Shown here: in pieces, positions 9,330 through 17,607 of the stretch
Layout of the letters: every line of letters starts with the position of its first letter
How positions within the stretch are numbered: position 1 is the stretch's first letter
Assembly (NCBI RefSeq): GCF_042682565.1
Contig: NZ_JBHUIC010000029.1
Length of the DNA stretch: 64,000 bases
Origin: Pistricoccus aurantiacus
GTDB lineage: Bacteria; Pseudomonadota; Gammaproteobacteria; Pseudomonadales; Halomonadaceae
Direction: 5' to 3' (one strand)
Made by a program: the position numbers and the translations under genes
The notes under the pieces: model-generated
What the model was told of the DNA's origin: nothing
The model's input: only the letters and a program-made list of their open reading frames with translations
The model's database searches: none

Positions 9330-10549
9330 CGACTGTTACGACAAGTGCCATGACGAGCCGGATGCAGACGGTAACGGTGCTGGGGTCTACAGGCTCCATC
9401 GGCACCAGCACGCTGGATGTCATCGCCCGCCACCCGGATCGCTACCGCGTTCACGCCTTGACGGCCCATCGTTCGAAGGAGCGCCTGTTCGAGCAGTGTC
9501 TGCGCCATCAGCCTGCCCTGGCGGTGCTGGAAGACGAACAGGGCGCGGACTGGCTGCGGAGCCGGTGCCGGGAAGCCGGGTTGACGACGGAAGTGGTTTC
9601 CGGCGCGCTGGCGTTGGAAGAAGTTTCCCGGGCGCCGGAAGTCCAGGTGGTGATGGCGGCCATCGTCGGCGCCGCCGGACTGTTGCCGACCCTCGCCGCG
9701 GTGAAGGCGGGCAAGCGGGTGCTGCTCGCCAACAAGGAAGCGCTGGTGATGTCCGGCGCGCTGTTCATGGAGGCGGTGGAACAGCGCGAGGCGGTTTTAT
9801 TGCCCATCGATTCCGAACATAACGCCATCTATCAATGTCTACCGCCTGATCACCGCGGCGGTCTTGGACGTATCGGTGTTTCTCAACTGCTGTTGACCGC
9901 TTCCGGCGGACCTTTCCTGGGCTGGCGACGAGAGGAGCTTGCTCGGGTCACCCCGGAGCAGGCCTGCGCGCATCCCAACTGGCGCATGGGGCGCAAGATT
10001 TCCGTGGACAGCGCAACGCTGATGAACAAAGGGCTCGAGCTGATCGAGGCCTGCTGGTTGTTCGATGCCGATCCGCAGCAGATTCAGGTGGTGGTGCACC
10101 CCCAGAGCGTGATCCATTCCATGGCCGCGTATCGGGACGGCTCCGTGCTGGCTCAGTTGGGCAACCCGGACATGCGCACCCCCATCGCCTTCGGGCTTTC
10201 CTGGCCGGAACGTATCGAGGCGGGTGTCGATCGACTGGATCTTTTTGAAGTGGCCCGGCTGGATTTTCAGGCGCCGGATGAAGCGGCCTTTCCCTGCCTG
10301 CGCCTGGCACGTCAGGCCCAGGCCGCTGGCGGCACCGCCCCTGCGGTGCTCAACGCCGCCAACGAAGTGGCGGTGGAGGCCTTCCTGGCCGGGAAGCTGT
10401 CCTTCACCGGCATCGACGAACTGGTGAGAGGTGTGCTCGACGACCGCGCGCCGCAATCCGCCAAGGAACTCGAGACGATACTGGAAGAGGATAAACGGGC
10501 GCGGGCGCTGGCCCGGGACCATCTGGCAAGATGGGGAGGAAACCGCTAA
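9326..10549 (+). CDS. dxr: 1-deoxy-D-xylulose 5-phosphate reductoisomerase
   Basis: The 407-residue protein shows the NADPH-binding GSTGSIG (residues 20-26), the LANKEALVMSG and PIDSEHNA segments, and SVDSATLMNKGLELIEA with the metal and substrate ligands. It converts DXP to MEP in the non-mevalonate isoprenoid pathway; ispH, at the other end of this window, is the last enzyme of that pathway. The start overlaps cdsA by ATGA; ATG 9362 (MQTVTVLGSTG) is a possible shorter start. Confidence 0.96.
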   Translation: MTTVTTSAMTSRMQTVTVLGSTGSIGTSTLDVIARHPDRYRVHALTAHRSKERLFEQCLRHQPALAVLEDEQGADWLRSRCREAGLTTEVVSGALALEEVSRAPEVQVVMAAIVGAAGLLPTLAAVKAGKRVLLANKEALVMSGALFMEAVEQREAVLLPIDSEHNAIYQCLPPDHRGGLGRIGVSQLLLTASGGPFLGWRREELARVTPEQACAHPNWRMGRKISVDSATLMNKGLELIEACWLFDADPQQIQVVVHPQSVIHSMAAYRDGSVLAQLGNPDMRTPIAFGLSWPERIEAGVDRLDLFEVARLDFQAPDEAAFPCLRLARQAQAAGGTAPAVLNAANEVAVEAFLAGKLSFTGIDELVRGVLDDRAPQSAKELETILEEDKRARALARDHLARWGGNR

Positions 10550-11904
10550 TGGGTGTGATACAGAATATTCTCGCGGTCATCGTGGTGCTGGGTGTCTTGA
10601 TCACCTTTCACGAATTCGGCCATTTCTGGGTAGCCCGGCGCTGCGGCGTCAAGGTGCTGCGCTTCTCCGTGGGCTTCGGTTCCCCCTTCTGGTCCCGCTA
10701 CGACAAACACGGCACGGAGTTCGCTCTGGCGGCGATTCCCCTGGGCGGCTACGTCAAGATGCTCGACGAGCGGGAAGGCCCGGTGGACCCAAGCGAACAG
10801 CATCTGGCCTTCAATCGTCAGAGCGTCTGGAAGCGTATCGCCATCGTCTCCGCCGGTCCGCTGGCCAACTTTCTGCTGGCTATCGTCGCCTATTGGCTGA
10901 TCTTCGTGGTGGGAACCACCACCGCCGCGCCGGTGGTGGGCAACGTCGCGCCGGATTCTCCCGCCGCTCGGGCCGGGCTCGAGCCTGGCCGGGAAATCGT
11001 CGCGATACAGAACGATCCGGTGCGCTCCTGGGAAGACATCAACCTCAAGCTGGTGGCGGCTATCGGCCTCAGCGGCGACCTGAGCGTCGCGACCCAGGCG
11101 TCCGGAGGCGCCGCTCGGGAATACCGCCTGCCGGTGGAAAACTGGATGGTGGGCCAGGATCCGCCTCGGCCCTTGGCGTCGCTCGGCATCACACCCTGGC
11201 AACCGGATTACCCGGCGGTCATCGATCAGATCATGGAAGGCGAGGCCGCGGCGCAGGCCGGGCTCGAGAGCGGCGATCGCATCGTGGGGGTAAACGGTGA
11301 ACCGATCGACGACTGGATGGCCTTCGTCGAGCGGGTTCGCCAGAATCCGGGACAGCAGCTCGAGATCGAGATAGCCCGCAACGGTGAACGTCTGAATCGG
11401 ACCCTGACCCCGGGCAGCCGCCGACTCGACGATGGCGACACCATCGGCTATATCGGTGCTGGTGTGGCCCAGGTGCCCTGGCCGGAGGAATACCGGCGGG
11501 AGATCCGCTACGGTCCCGTCGCGGCGGTAGGGCAAGCATTTGCCCGCACCGGGGAAATGTCGCTTCTCACCTTGGATGCGATTCGCAAGATGATTCAGGG
11601 ACTGATTTCCCCCAGCAACCTTTCCGGTCCGATCACCATCGCTCGAGTGGCGGGAGAATCCGCCCGCAGCGGTTTCGAGAGCTTCGTCGGTTTCATGGCT
11701 TATCTCTCCATCAGCCTGGGGGTGCTCAACCTGTTGCCCATCCCGGTACTGGACGGCGGCCACCTGATCTATTACCTGGTGGAGGTGGTGCGCGGGCGGC
11801 CCGTTTCGGAACAGGCTCAGGCGCTAGGTCTGCGAGTCGGCCTGGTACTGGTGGGTGGCCTGATGATGATGGCGCTGTATTTCGATCTGATGCGGCTCTG
11901 GTAA
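10549..11904 (+). CDS. rseP: RIP metalloprotease RseP (site-2 protease)
   Basis: The 451-residue inner-membrane zinc protease has HEFGH at residues 21-25 in the first TM helix, two central PDZ domains (around DSPAARAGLEPGREI and GEAAAQAGLESGDRI), and the third zinc ligand in PIPVLDGGHL. It cleaves RseA in the sigma-E cascade and clears signal peptides. Start 10549 forms TAATG with the dxr stop and has GGGGAGG at 10533-10539. Confidence 0.96.
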   Translation: MGVIQNILAVIVVLGVLITFHEFGHFWVARRCGVKVLRFSVGFGSPFWSRYDKHGTEFALAAIPLGGYVKMLDEREGPVDPSEQHLAFNRQSVWKRIAIVSAGPLANFLLAIVAYWLIFVVGTTTAAPVVGNVAPDSPAARAGLEPGREIVAIQNDPVRSWEDINLKLVAAIGLSGDLSVATQASGGAAREYRLPVENWMVGQDPPRPLASLGITPWQPDYPAVIDQIMEGEAAAQAGLESGDRIVGVNGEPIDDWMAFVERVRQNPGQQLEIEIARNGERLNRTLTPGSRRLDDGDTIGYIGAGVAQVPWPEEYRREIRYGPVAAVGQAFARTGEMSLLTLDAIRKMIQGLISPSNLSGPITIARVAGESARSGFESFVGFMAYLSISLGVLNLLPIPVLDGGHLIYYLVEVVRGRPVSEQAQALGLRVGLVLVGGLMMMALYFDLMRLW

Positions 11905-11958
11905 GCGGGTTCGATTTACCTGGAAAGCCGTCGCTAGGCCGGTGACGTCATGCGTCGC

Positions 11959-11990
11959 CTGACAAGGGATTACACGGCGTACCTTGTCAG
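11959..11990. repeat. 9-bp inverted repeat upstream of bamA
   Basis: CTGACAAGG and CCTTGTCAG are perfect complements around a 14-nt loop, in the 153-bp rseP-bamA gap. No T-run follows, so this is more likely an operator or mRNA leader structure than a terminator. No other feature is evident in the gap. Confidence 0.4.
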
Positions 11991-12057
11991 CGGACCCTAC
12001 AAATGGATAAGGTGCCCCTCTGATAAGCGGGCAGACCAACGCGAGTGAATCGACTGC

Positions 12058-14397
12058 ATGAAACTCAAGACTCTAGGACTGGCGGCGCTGCTGCTTTCCG
12101 GCGCCCAGGCGGCGCTGGCGGATTCTTTCATCGTCTCCGATATCCGAGTGGAAGGGCTGCAGCGGGTTTCCGCTGCCTCCGTCTTCAATGCGTTTCCGAT
12201 CAGCGCCAATCAGCAGGTGAACGATCAGGAGCTGGCGCAGGCGTCCAGGTCGCTGTTTGCCACGGGTCTGTTCGACGATATTCAGCTTGCCCGGGATGGC
12301 AACGTGCTGGTCATCCAGGTAGAGGAACGTCCCTTCATCACGGATATCGAGATCACCGGCAACTCCCAGATCGAGGAGGAGCAGCTGCGCAATGGCCTCA
12401 AGGAAGCCGGACTCGCGGAAGGTCAGGCCTTGGAGCGCTCCACCCTGGATGAGATCGAGCGTGAGCTCGAACAGGTCTATCAGGCTCAGGGCCGCTACAG
12501 CGCGCGGATCGATACCAGCGTCGAGGAAATCGACGAAGGCCGGGTGCGGGTCAAGATCGACATCAACGAAGGGGCGGTGGCGAAGATTCGTCAGATCAAT
12601 ATCGTCGGCAACCAGGACTACGACGATGACACCCTGCGGGATCTCTTCGAGCTGGAAGACAGCCCGGGGTTTTTCTTCGGCTGGTTCAGCGATGACGAAT
12701 ACTCCCGGGAGCGTCTGGCCGGGGATCTTGAGCGGCTGCGCTCCTGGTATCTCGACCGGGGCTACGTGAATTTCAATATCACCTCGACTCAGGTATCCAT
12801 CAGCCCGGACAAGTCGCGCATCTTCGTGACCGTCAATATCGAGGAAGGCCAGCAGTACCGCCTGGACGGCATTCACTTTGCCGGCGATCTGAAGATTCCC
12901 GAGTCCGAGGCGCGCAAGCTGGTCGAGGCGAAGCCGGGAGAAATCTTTTCTCGCAGCGACATCACCGCTTCCTCGGAAGCGCTGCGCTCGCGGCTGGGGG
13001 CGGAAGGATTCGCCTTCGCCAACGTGGAGGGCGTACCTGAAGTCTCTCCCGGCGGCGATACCGTGGACGTTACCTTCCGCATCGATCCCGGCAAGCGGGC
13101 CTACGTGCGGCGCATCAATTTCGTCGGCAACACCACCACGGAAGACGAGGTGCTGCGCCGGGAAATGATCCAGATGGAAAGCGCCCCCGCCTCCACGGAA
13201 CAGATCAGCCAGTCCCGACAGCGTCTGGAGCGTCTTGGCTTTTTCAGGCAGGTCGATGTGGAAACCCGCCCGGTGCCCGGCGAGCCGGATCAGCTGGATG
13301 TGACCTACAACGTCGAGGAACAGCCCTCCGGTTCGATCAAGGCAAGCGTCGGCTATTCCCAGAGCGCCGGGGTCATCTATGGTGCTTCTCTGGCCCAGGA
13401 CAACTTCCTGGGAACCGGTAATCGAGTCAATGTCGGCGCCCAGCGCAGCGACACCTTCACCAGCGTCAACTTCGGTTTCACCGATCCCTACTGGACCTTG
13501 AGCGGCATCTCCCGGGGTTACAACCTCTACTATCAGGAAACCGATTACGAGGACTCGGATATCTCCACCTACTCCACGGACGCTTATGGCGCCGGTATCA
13601 ATTTCGGCTATCCGATCAACGAACTTTCACGGCTCAACTTCGGCGTCAGCGCGGAAGACCTGTCCATCTCCACCTACAGCGACACCAACTCGGAAATCGT
13701 GCGTTACGTGGAAGATGAAGGCGAAGACGCCCAGAGCCTCAAGCTCAGCGCCAGCTGGACCCGCAACGCCCTGAATCGCGGCATCATGCCCACCGCCGGC
13801 AGCTATCAGCGCCTGTCCCTGGAAACCGCAGTGCCCGGCAGCGACGCGGAATACTACAAGCTGCGTTACAAGGGGCAGAAGCTCTTCGAACTGAGCGACG
13901 CCTGGTCCCTCAAGTTCGGCACCAGTCTGGGCTACGCGGACGTGCTGGGTAGCAACGATCCCTATCCTTTCTACGAAAACTTCTTCGCCGGGGGACTGGG
14001 TTCCGTGCGTGGCTTTACCGCCAACACCCTGGGCCCGGCGACCACCGAGCGCGGTCGAGGCGACGATCGTACCCTTGGCGGCAACGTGCTGGTGGAAGGC
14101 ACCGCGGAAGTGATCTTCCCGACGCCGTTCATCGAGGATCAGCGTTCTGTGCAGACGAGTCTGTTCCTGGATGCGGGTAACACCTTCCTGACGGACTGCT
14201 ACGACGTGCTGGAAGGCGACGGCCCCTCCGAGTGCGAGTCGGGTGTGGAGATTGGCGATCTGCGCTACAGTGTCGGCCTGGGCGTTTCCTGGCTGACGCC
14301 GGTGGGACCACTGACCTTCAGCATCGCCGAACCGTTGAACGACGAAAGCGAGGACGATACTCAGGTCTTCCAGTTCTCCCTGGGTCAGACTTTCTAG
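12058..14397 (+). CDS. bamA: Outer membrane protein assembly factor BamA
   Basis: The 779-residue protein has a signal peptide (MKLKTLGLAALLLSGAQAALA, cut before DSF), five POTRA domains, and a C-terminal Omp85 barrel with the conserved GGLGSVRGF lid-lock motif. It ends in aromatic FSLGQTF, the beta-signal. It inserts and folds outer-membrane proteins as the core of the BAM complex. It sits between rseP and skp, the standard envelope-biogenesis order. Confidence 0.97.
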   Translation: MKLKTLGLAALLLSGAQAALADSFIVSDIRVEGLQRVSAASVFNAFPISANQQVNDQELAQASRSLFATGLFDDIQLARDGNVLVIQVEERPFITDIEITGNSQIEEEQLRNGLKEAGLAEGQALERSTLDEIERELEQVYQAQGRYSARIDTSVEEIDEGRVRVKIDINEGAVAKIRQINIVGNQDYDDDTLRDLFELEDSPGFFFGWFSDDEYSRERLAGDLERLRSWYLDRGYVNFNITSTQVSISPDKSRIFVTVNIEEGQQYRLDGIHFAGDLKIPESEARKLVEAKPGEIFSRSDITASSEALRSRLGAEGFAFANVEGVPEVSPGGDTVDVTFRIDPGKRAYVRRINFVGNTTTEDEVLRREMIQMESAPASTEQISQSRQRLERLGFFRQVDVETRPVPGEPDQLDVTYNVEEQPSGSIKASVGYSQSAGVIYGASLAQDNFLGTGNRVNVGAQRSDTFTSVNFGFTDPYWTLSGISRGYNLYYQETDYEDSDISTYSTDAYGAGINFGYPINELSRLNFGVSAEDLSISTYSDTNSEIVRYVEDEGEDAQSLKLSASWTRNALNRGIMPTAGSYQRLSLETAVPGSDAEYYKLRYKGQKLFELSDAWSLKFGTSLGYADVLGSNDPYPFYENFFAGGLGSVRGFTANTLGPATTERGRGDDRTLGGNVLVEGTAEVIFPTPFIEDQRSVQTSLFLDAGNTFLTDCYDVLEGDGPSECESGVEIGDLRYSVGLGVSWLTPVGPLTFSIAEPLNDESEDDTQVFQFSLGQTF

Positions 14398-14495
14398 ATC
14401 CGGCAAGCAAAGGTCGTTGGCGGAAGCGTAGCGGTTCCGTCGAGGTCGATGGATAAGTCGTACAGAAAACTAAAGAAATCAGTGGGAAGACAACC

Positions 14496-14999
14496 ATGCG
14501 CAAGTTGACCGGAGCTCTTTTTTTCGTCTGTTTGCTGGGGAGTCTTGGAGCACAGGCGGCGGAAGTGGCGGTACTGGATTGGCGCAAGGCGCTGCTGGAT
14601 ACCCAGGCGGCCCAGCGGTCGATGAATCAGCTCAAGAACCAGATCGCCGGCCAGCAGCAGGAAGCCGAGGCTCTGGGCAAGGAGTTGCAGTCGCTTCAGG
14701 AGCGGCTGCAGCGCGACGGCGCGACCATGTCCGACGCTCAGCGTCAATCTGCCCAGCAGGAATTTCAAACGAAAGGTCAGCGTTTCCAGCAGCTTCGCCA
14801 GCAGATCGCCGAAGCGCGCATGCGCTCGGAAAAGACCTTTCTCGATCAGGCTCAGCCCAAACTCGAGCAGGCGGTGGATCAGGTGATCGAACGCCACGAC
14901 ATCGAGGTGCTGGCAGATCGAGAGGGCGTGATTCATACGGACACCGAGCTGCTCGACGTGACCGAGGAGGTCACCAAGATTCTCAACTCGCTCAACTGA
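14496..14999 (+). CDS. skp: Periplasmic chaperone Skp/OmpH family
   Basis: The 167-residue protein has a signal peptide (MRKLTGALFFVCLLGSLGAQA) followed by EVAVLDWRKALLDTQAAQ and a long charged, Gln-rich coiled coil (about residues 40-125). This is the Skp tentacle architecture. It binds unfolded outer-membrane proteins on their way to BamA, encoded directly upstream. Length fits the family (about 160). Confidence 0.92.
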   Translation: MRKLTGALFFVCLLGSLGAQAAEVAVLDWRKALLDTQAAQRSMNQLKNQIAGQQQEAEALGKELQSLQERLQRDGATMSDAQRQSAQQEFQTKGQRFQQLRQQIAEARMRSEKTFLDQAQPKLEQAVDQVIERHDIEVLADREGVIHTDTELLDVTEEVTKILNSLN

Positions 15000-15045
15000 G
15001 GCTTGCGTACGGATTCCTGGTACCGCATCCCTGGCATTCCCGGTT

Positions 15046-16131
15046 ATGAATAATAATGACATCTCTTACACGCTTCAGGCCCTCGCCGAGCATCTGGATG
15101 CCCGGCTGATCGGCGACGGTGCCCGGCAGGTCCGCGCCTTGGCGACCCTCGGTGACGCGGGGCCAGACGATATCGCCTTCCTGGCCAATCGCGCCTATCT
15201 CAAGTATCTGCCCGGTACCCGGGCCGGCGCCGTTCTGCTGCACCCCAGTCACGCGGACGAGTGCCCGGTTGCCTGTCTGACCCTGGACAATCCCTATCTG
15301 GGCTATGCCCGGCTCTCGCGGTTGTTCGATCCCCTGGCTGCCCGCTTCGAGGCCGGCGTGCACGAAAGCGCCATCGTTTCTCCGAGCGCCAGGATTGGGG
15401 AAAACGTGCAGATCGGCCCCCAGGCGGTGATCGAGGCGGGCGTCGTGATCGAACGGGACGTGGTCGTCGGTCCTGGCTGCGTGGTGGGCGCGGATAGCGT
15501 GATCGGCGAGGGGTCACGCCTGCACGCCAACGCCACCGTCGCTCACGGGGTGATGATCGGCAAGCGCGCCATTCTGCACAGCGGCTGCGTGATCGGCGGC
15601 GACGGTTTCGGCTTCGCCCACGATGGCAGCCGCTGGCACAAGATTGCCCAGCTCGGCGGCGTGGTGCTGGGGGACGACGTGGAGGTCGGCAGCTGCTCGA
15701 GCATCGATCGCGGGGCGCTGGGAGATACGCTGATCGGCAACGATGTCAAGATCGACAGCCAGGTGCAGATCGCCCATAACGTCCAGATCGGCGATCACAG
15801 CGCCTTGGCGGGCTGCGTGGGCATCGCCGGATCCACCCGAGTGGGCCGCCACTGCATGCTGGGCGGCGGGGTCGGACTTTCCGGTCATCTGACCCTCTGC
15901 GACGGGGTGCAGGTCACCGGCATGAGTCTGGTGAGCCATTCGATCCACGAGCCCGGCGTCTATTCCTCCGGCGCCGGCGGCACCATGCCCAACAGTCAGT
16001 GGCGCAAGAACGCCGTGCGCTTCAAGCAGCTCGATGCCCTCGCCAAGCGCCTGTCTCGTCTCGAAAAACGTAGGGACGAGAAACCTGACGTCGAAAGGCA
16101 GCGCGACGAGAAATACAAGGACGATAGTTGA
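15046..16131 (+). CDS. lpxD: UDP-3-O-(3-hydroxyacyl)glucosamine N-acyltransferase
   Basis: The 361-residue protein has an N-terminal uridine-binding domain (about 1-105), then a left-handed beta helix of hexapeptide repeats, with GGDGFGFAHDG and QIAHNVQIGDHS carrying the catalytic His. It performs the third lipid A step. The C-terminal helix (KRLSRLEKRRDEKPDVERQ) is longer and more charged than in E. coli LpxD (341). The lpxD-fabZ gap of 104 bp shows no signal. Confidence 0.96.
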   Translation: MNNNDISYTLQALAEHLDARLIGDGARQVRALATLGDAGPDDIAFLANRAYLKYLPGTRAGAVLLHPSHADECPVACLTLDNPYLGYARLSRLFDPLAARFEAGVHESAIVSPSARIGENVQIGPQAVIEAGVVIERDVVVGPGCVVGADSVIGEGSRLHANATVAHGVMIGKRAILHSGCVIGGDGFGFAHDGSRWHKIAQLGGVVLGDDVEVGSCSSIDRGALGDTLIGNDVKIDSQVQIAHNVQIGDHSALAGCVGIAGSTRVGRHCMLGGGVGLSGHLTLCDGVQVTGMSLVSHSIHEPGVYSSGAGGTMPNSQWRKNAVRFKQLDALAKRLSRLEKRRDEKPDVERQRDEKYKDDS

Positions 16132-16235
16132 GCTAGACAGGCCGGTGCCAGCTGTCGTCGAGCACGCAACTCGAGGAGCTGGCGGATTCATGCCCGACCG
16201 GAAGTGGGCATTTCGCTATTTCAGAGGTTGCATCG

Positions 16236-16679
16236 ATGGTAATGGACATCAATCAAATCCGAGAGTATCTGCCCCACCGCTATCCGTTCCTGCTGGTGGA
16301 TCGGGTGCTGGAACTGGACCTGGGAGAGCGCATCGTCGCCTACAAGAACGTCAGCATCAACGAGCCGTTCTTCAATGGCCATTTCCCGCACCATCCGATC
16401 ATGCCCGGGGTGCTGGTGGTGGAAGCCCTGGCTCAGGCCTGCGGCATTCTCGGCTTCAAGACCGTCGACAAGCGCCCGGCGGACGGCTATGTCTATTACC
16501 TGGTGGGCAGTGACAACGTGCGTTTCAAGCGCCCGGTCATGCCCGGCGATCAGCTGCGTCTGGAAGCCAACGTGATGCGCGAGAAACGCGGCATCTGGAA
16601 GTTCGACTGCAAGGCGACGATAGACGGTGAGATCGCTTGCGCGGCGGAAATCATCTGTGCCGAGAGGAAGGTCGCTTGA
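16236..16679 (+). CDS. fabZ: 3-hydroxyacyl-ACP dehydratase FabZ
   Basis: The 147-residue hotdog-fold protein contains HFPHHPIMPGVLVVEALAQ with catalytic His49 and Glu63. It dehydrates 3-hydroxyacyl-ACP in fatty-acid elongation and competes with LpxA and LpxD for the same substrate, which explains its place in the lpx cluster. Start 16236 has AGAGG 8 nt upstream; ATG 16242 is possible. The stop TGA overlaps the lpxA TTG start. Confidence 0.97.
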   Translation: MVMDINQIREYLPHRYPFLLVDRVLELDLGERIVAYKNVSINEPFFNGHFPHHPIMPGVLVVEALAQACGILGFKTVDKRPADGYVYYLVGSDNVRFKRPVMPGDQLRLEANVMREKRGIWKFDCKATIDGEIACAAEIICAERKVA

Positions 16680-17443
16680 TTCATCCCACAGCTATCGTCG
16701 ACCCCAAGGCTCACCTGGACGAAGACGTGGAGGTGGGGCCCTTCACGGTCATCGGACCGGGCGTCACGATACGCCGTGGCAGTCGTATCGGCCCCCACGT
16801 AGTCGTCAAGGGGCCTTGCGTGCTCGGCGAACGCACTCGCATCTTTCAATTCGCCTCCGTGGGGGAGGACTGTCAGGACAAGAAGTACGCCGGCGAGCCG
16901 ACCCGTCTGGAACTCGGTGACGACAACGTGATTCGCGAATGCGTGACCCTGCATCGCGGTACCGTGCAGGATCGCGGCGTCACCACCATCGGCAGTCGCA
17001 ACCTGTTCATGGCCTACGCGCACGTGGGTCATGACTGCGTGATCGGCGACGACTGTATTCTGGCCAACCAGGTCACCCTGGCGGGACACGTCAAGCTCGG
17101 TGATTCCGTGGTGCTCGGCGGCCTTTCGGCGATCCACCAGTTCTGCCATTTCGGCGAGCACGCCATGGCCGGCGGCGGCTCGATCATCACCAAGGATACC
17201 CCCGCCTACGTGATCATCAATGGCAACCCGGCCAAGCCTTACGGGCTCAATCTTGTGGGACTAAAGCGGCGCGGGTTTTCCAGCGATGCGATCAACGCCC
17301 TTGGCGAATGCTACAAGCTCGTCTATCGCAAGGGCTTGACCGTGGAACAGGCCTTGAGCGCCATCGACAGCCGTTTCAACCTGCCGGAAACCCGAACCTT
17401 CGCCGAATCCATCCGCGTATCGACCCGCGGGATTCTTCGCTAA
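16676..17443 (+). CDS. lpxA: Acyl-ACP--UDP-N-acetylglucosamine O-acyltransferase
   Basis: With a TTG start at 16676 the protein is 255 residues, begins MIHPTAIVDPKAHL and matches family length (262 in E. coli). It is a left-handed beta helix with AHVGHDC (about residues 115-121), the catalytic-His motif, and a helical C-terminus. It starts lipid A synthesis. GAGAGGAAGG precedes the TTG, whose TTGA overlaps the fabZ stop. A longer in-frame ATG at 16637 would add non-conserved residues inside fabZ. Confidence 0.95.
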   Translation: MIHPTAIVDPKAHLDEDVEVGPFTVIGPGVTIRRGSRIGPHVVVKGPCVLGERTRIFQFASVGEDCQDKKYAGEPTRLELGDDNVIRECVTLHRGTVQDRGVTTIGSRNLFMAYAHVGHDCVIGDDCILANQVTLAGHVKLGDSVVLGGLSAIHQFCHFGEHAMAGGGSIITKDTPAYVIINGNPAKPYGLNLVGLKRRGFSSDAINALGECYKLVYRKGLTVEQALSAIDSRFNLPETRTFAESIRVSTRGILR

Positions 17444-17446
17444 ATC

Positions 17447-17545
17447 ATGGGCCAAGTGGCGCCGAGAACCCGTTTACGAGCTAGCGAGTTAGAGCCAGGC
17501 GAGGCAAATTCGAACGAAAAAGCGGAGTTTACATGGAGTAAATGA
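17447..17545 (+). CDS. Small upstream ORF ending inside palindromic element copy 1, overlapping the lpxB start
   Basis: A 32-codon ORF starts at ATG 17447, 3 nt after the lpxA stop, and ends at TGA 17543-17545, which overlaps the lpxB ATG (17542-17544) as ATGA. Residues 1-6 come from the flanking DNA and the rest from the element (tail EPGEANSNEKAEFTWSK). The same tail frame is open in copy 2, where it ends RnhB. No Shine-Dalgarno is seen, so translation would rely on lpxA read-on. It may serve only to couple lpxB to lpxA. Confidence 0.4.
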   Translation: MGQVAPRTRLRASELEPGEANSNEKAEFTWSK

Positions 17546-17607
17546 GCATTTTGAGATCGAATTTAACGACGAATGGCCGACACGCAGCAGATCGTAAGCA
17601 GGTTCTC
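17464..17607 (+). repeat. Palindromic repetitive element, copy 1 (144 bp), at the lpxA-lpxB junction
   Basis: This is an imperfect palindrome with 19-nt terminal arms: GAGAACCCGTTTACGAGCT at the left and AGATCGTAAGCAGGTTCTC at the right (16 canonical pairs, one G-T wobble). Inner complementary blocks include AAATTCGA/TCGAATTT and TTTAC/GTAAA. It is about 90% identical to copy 2 at 19400, in the same orientation. The centre carries GGAGTAAATGAGC, containing the ATGA stop-start. No clear target-site duplication is visible. It resembles ERIC or Rickettsia palindromic elements in size and form, but the sequence is not one I recognise. Confidence 0.9.

Noticed and set aside
12001..12030. Sigma-E-like promoter before bamA
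   Set aside because: GGACCCT and CTCTGAT are 19 nt apart, too long for a sigma-E promoter.
16637..16675. ATG start for lpxA inside fabZ
   Set aside because: It adds 13 non-conserved residues; TTG 16676 gives the family N-terminus and a good ribosome-binding site.
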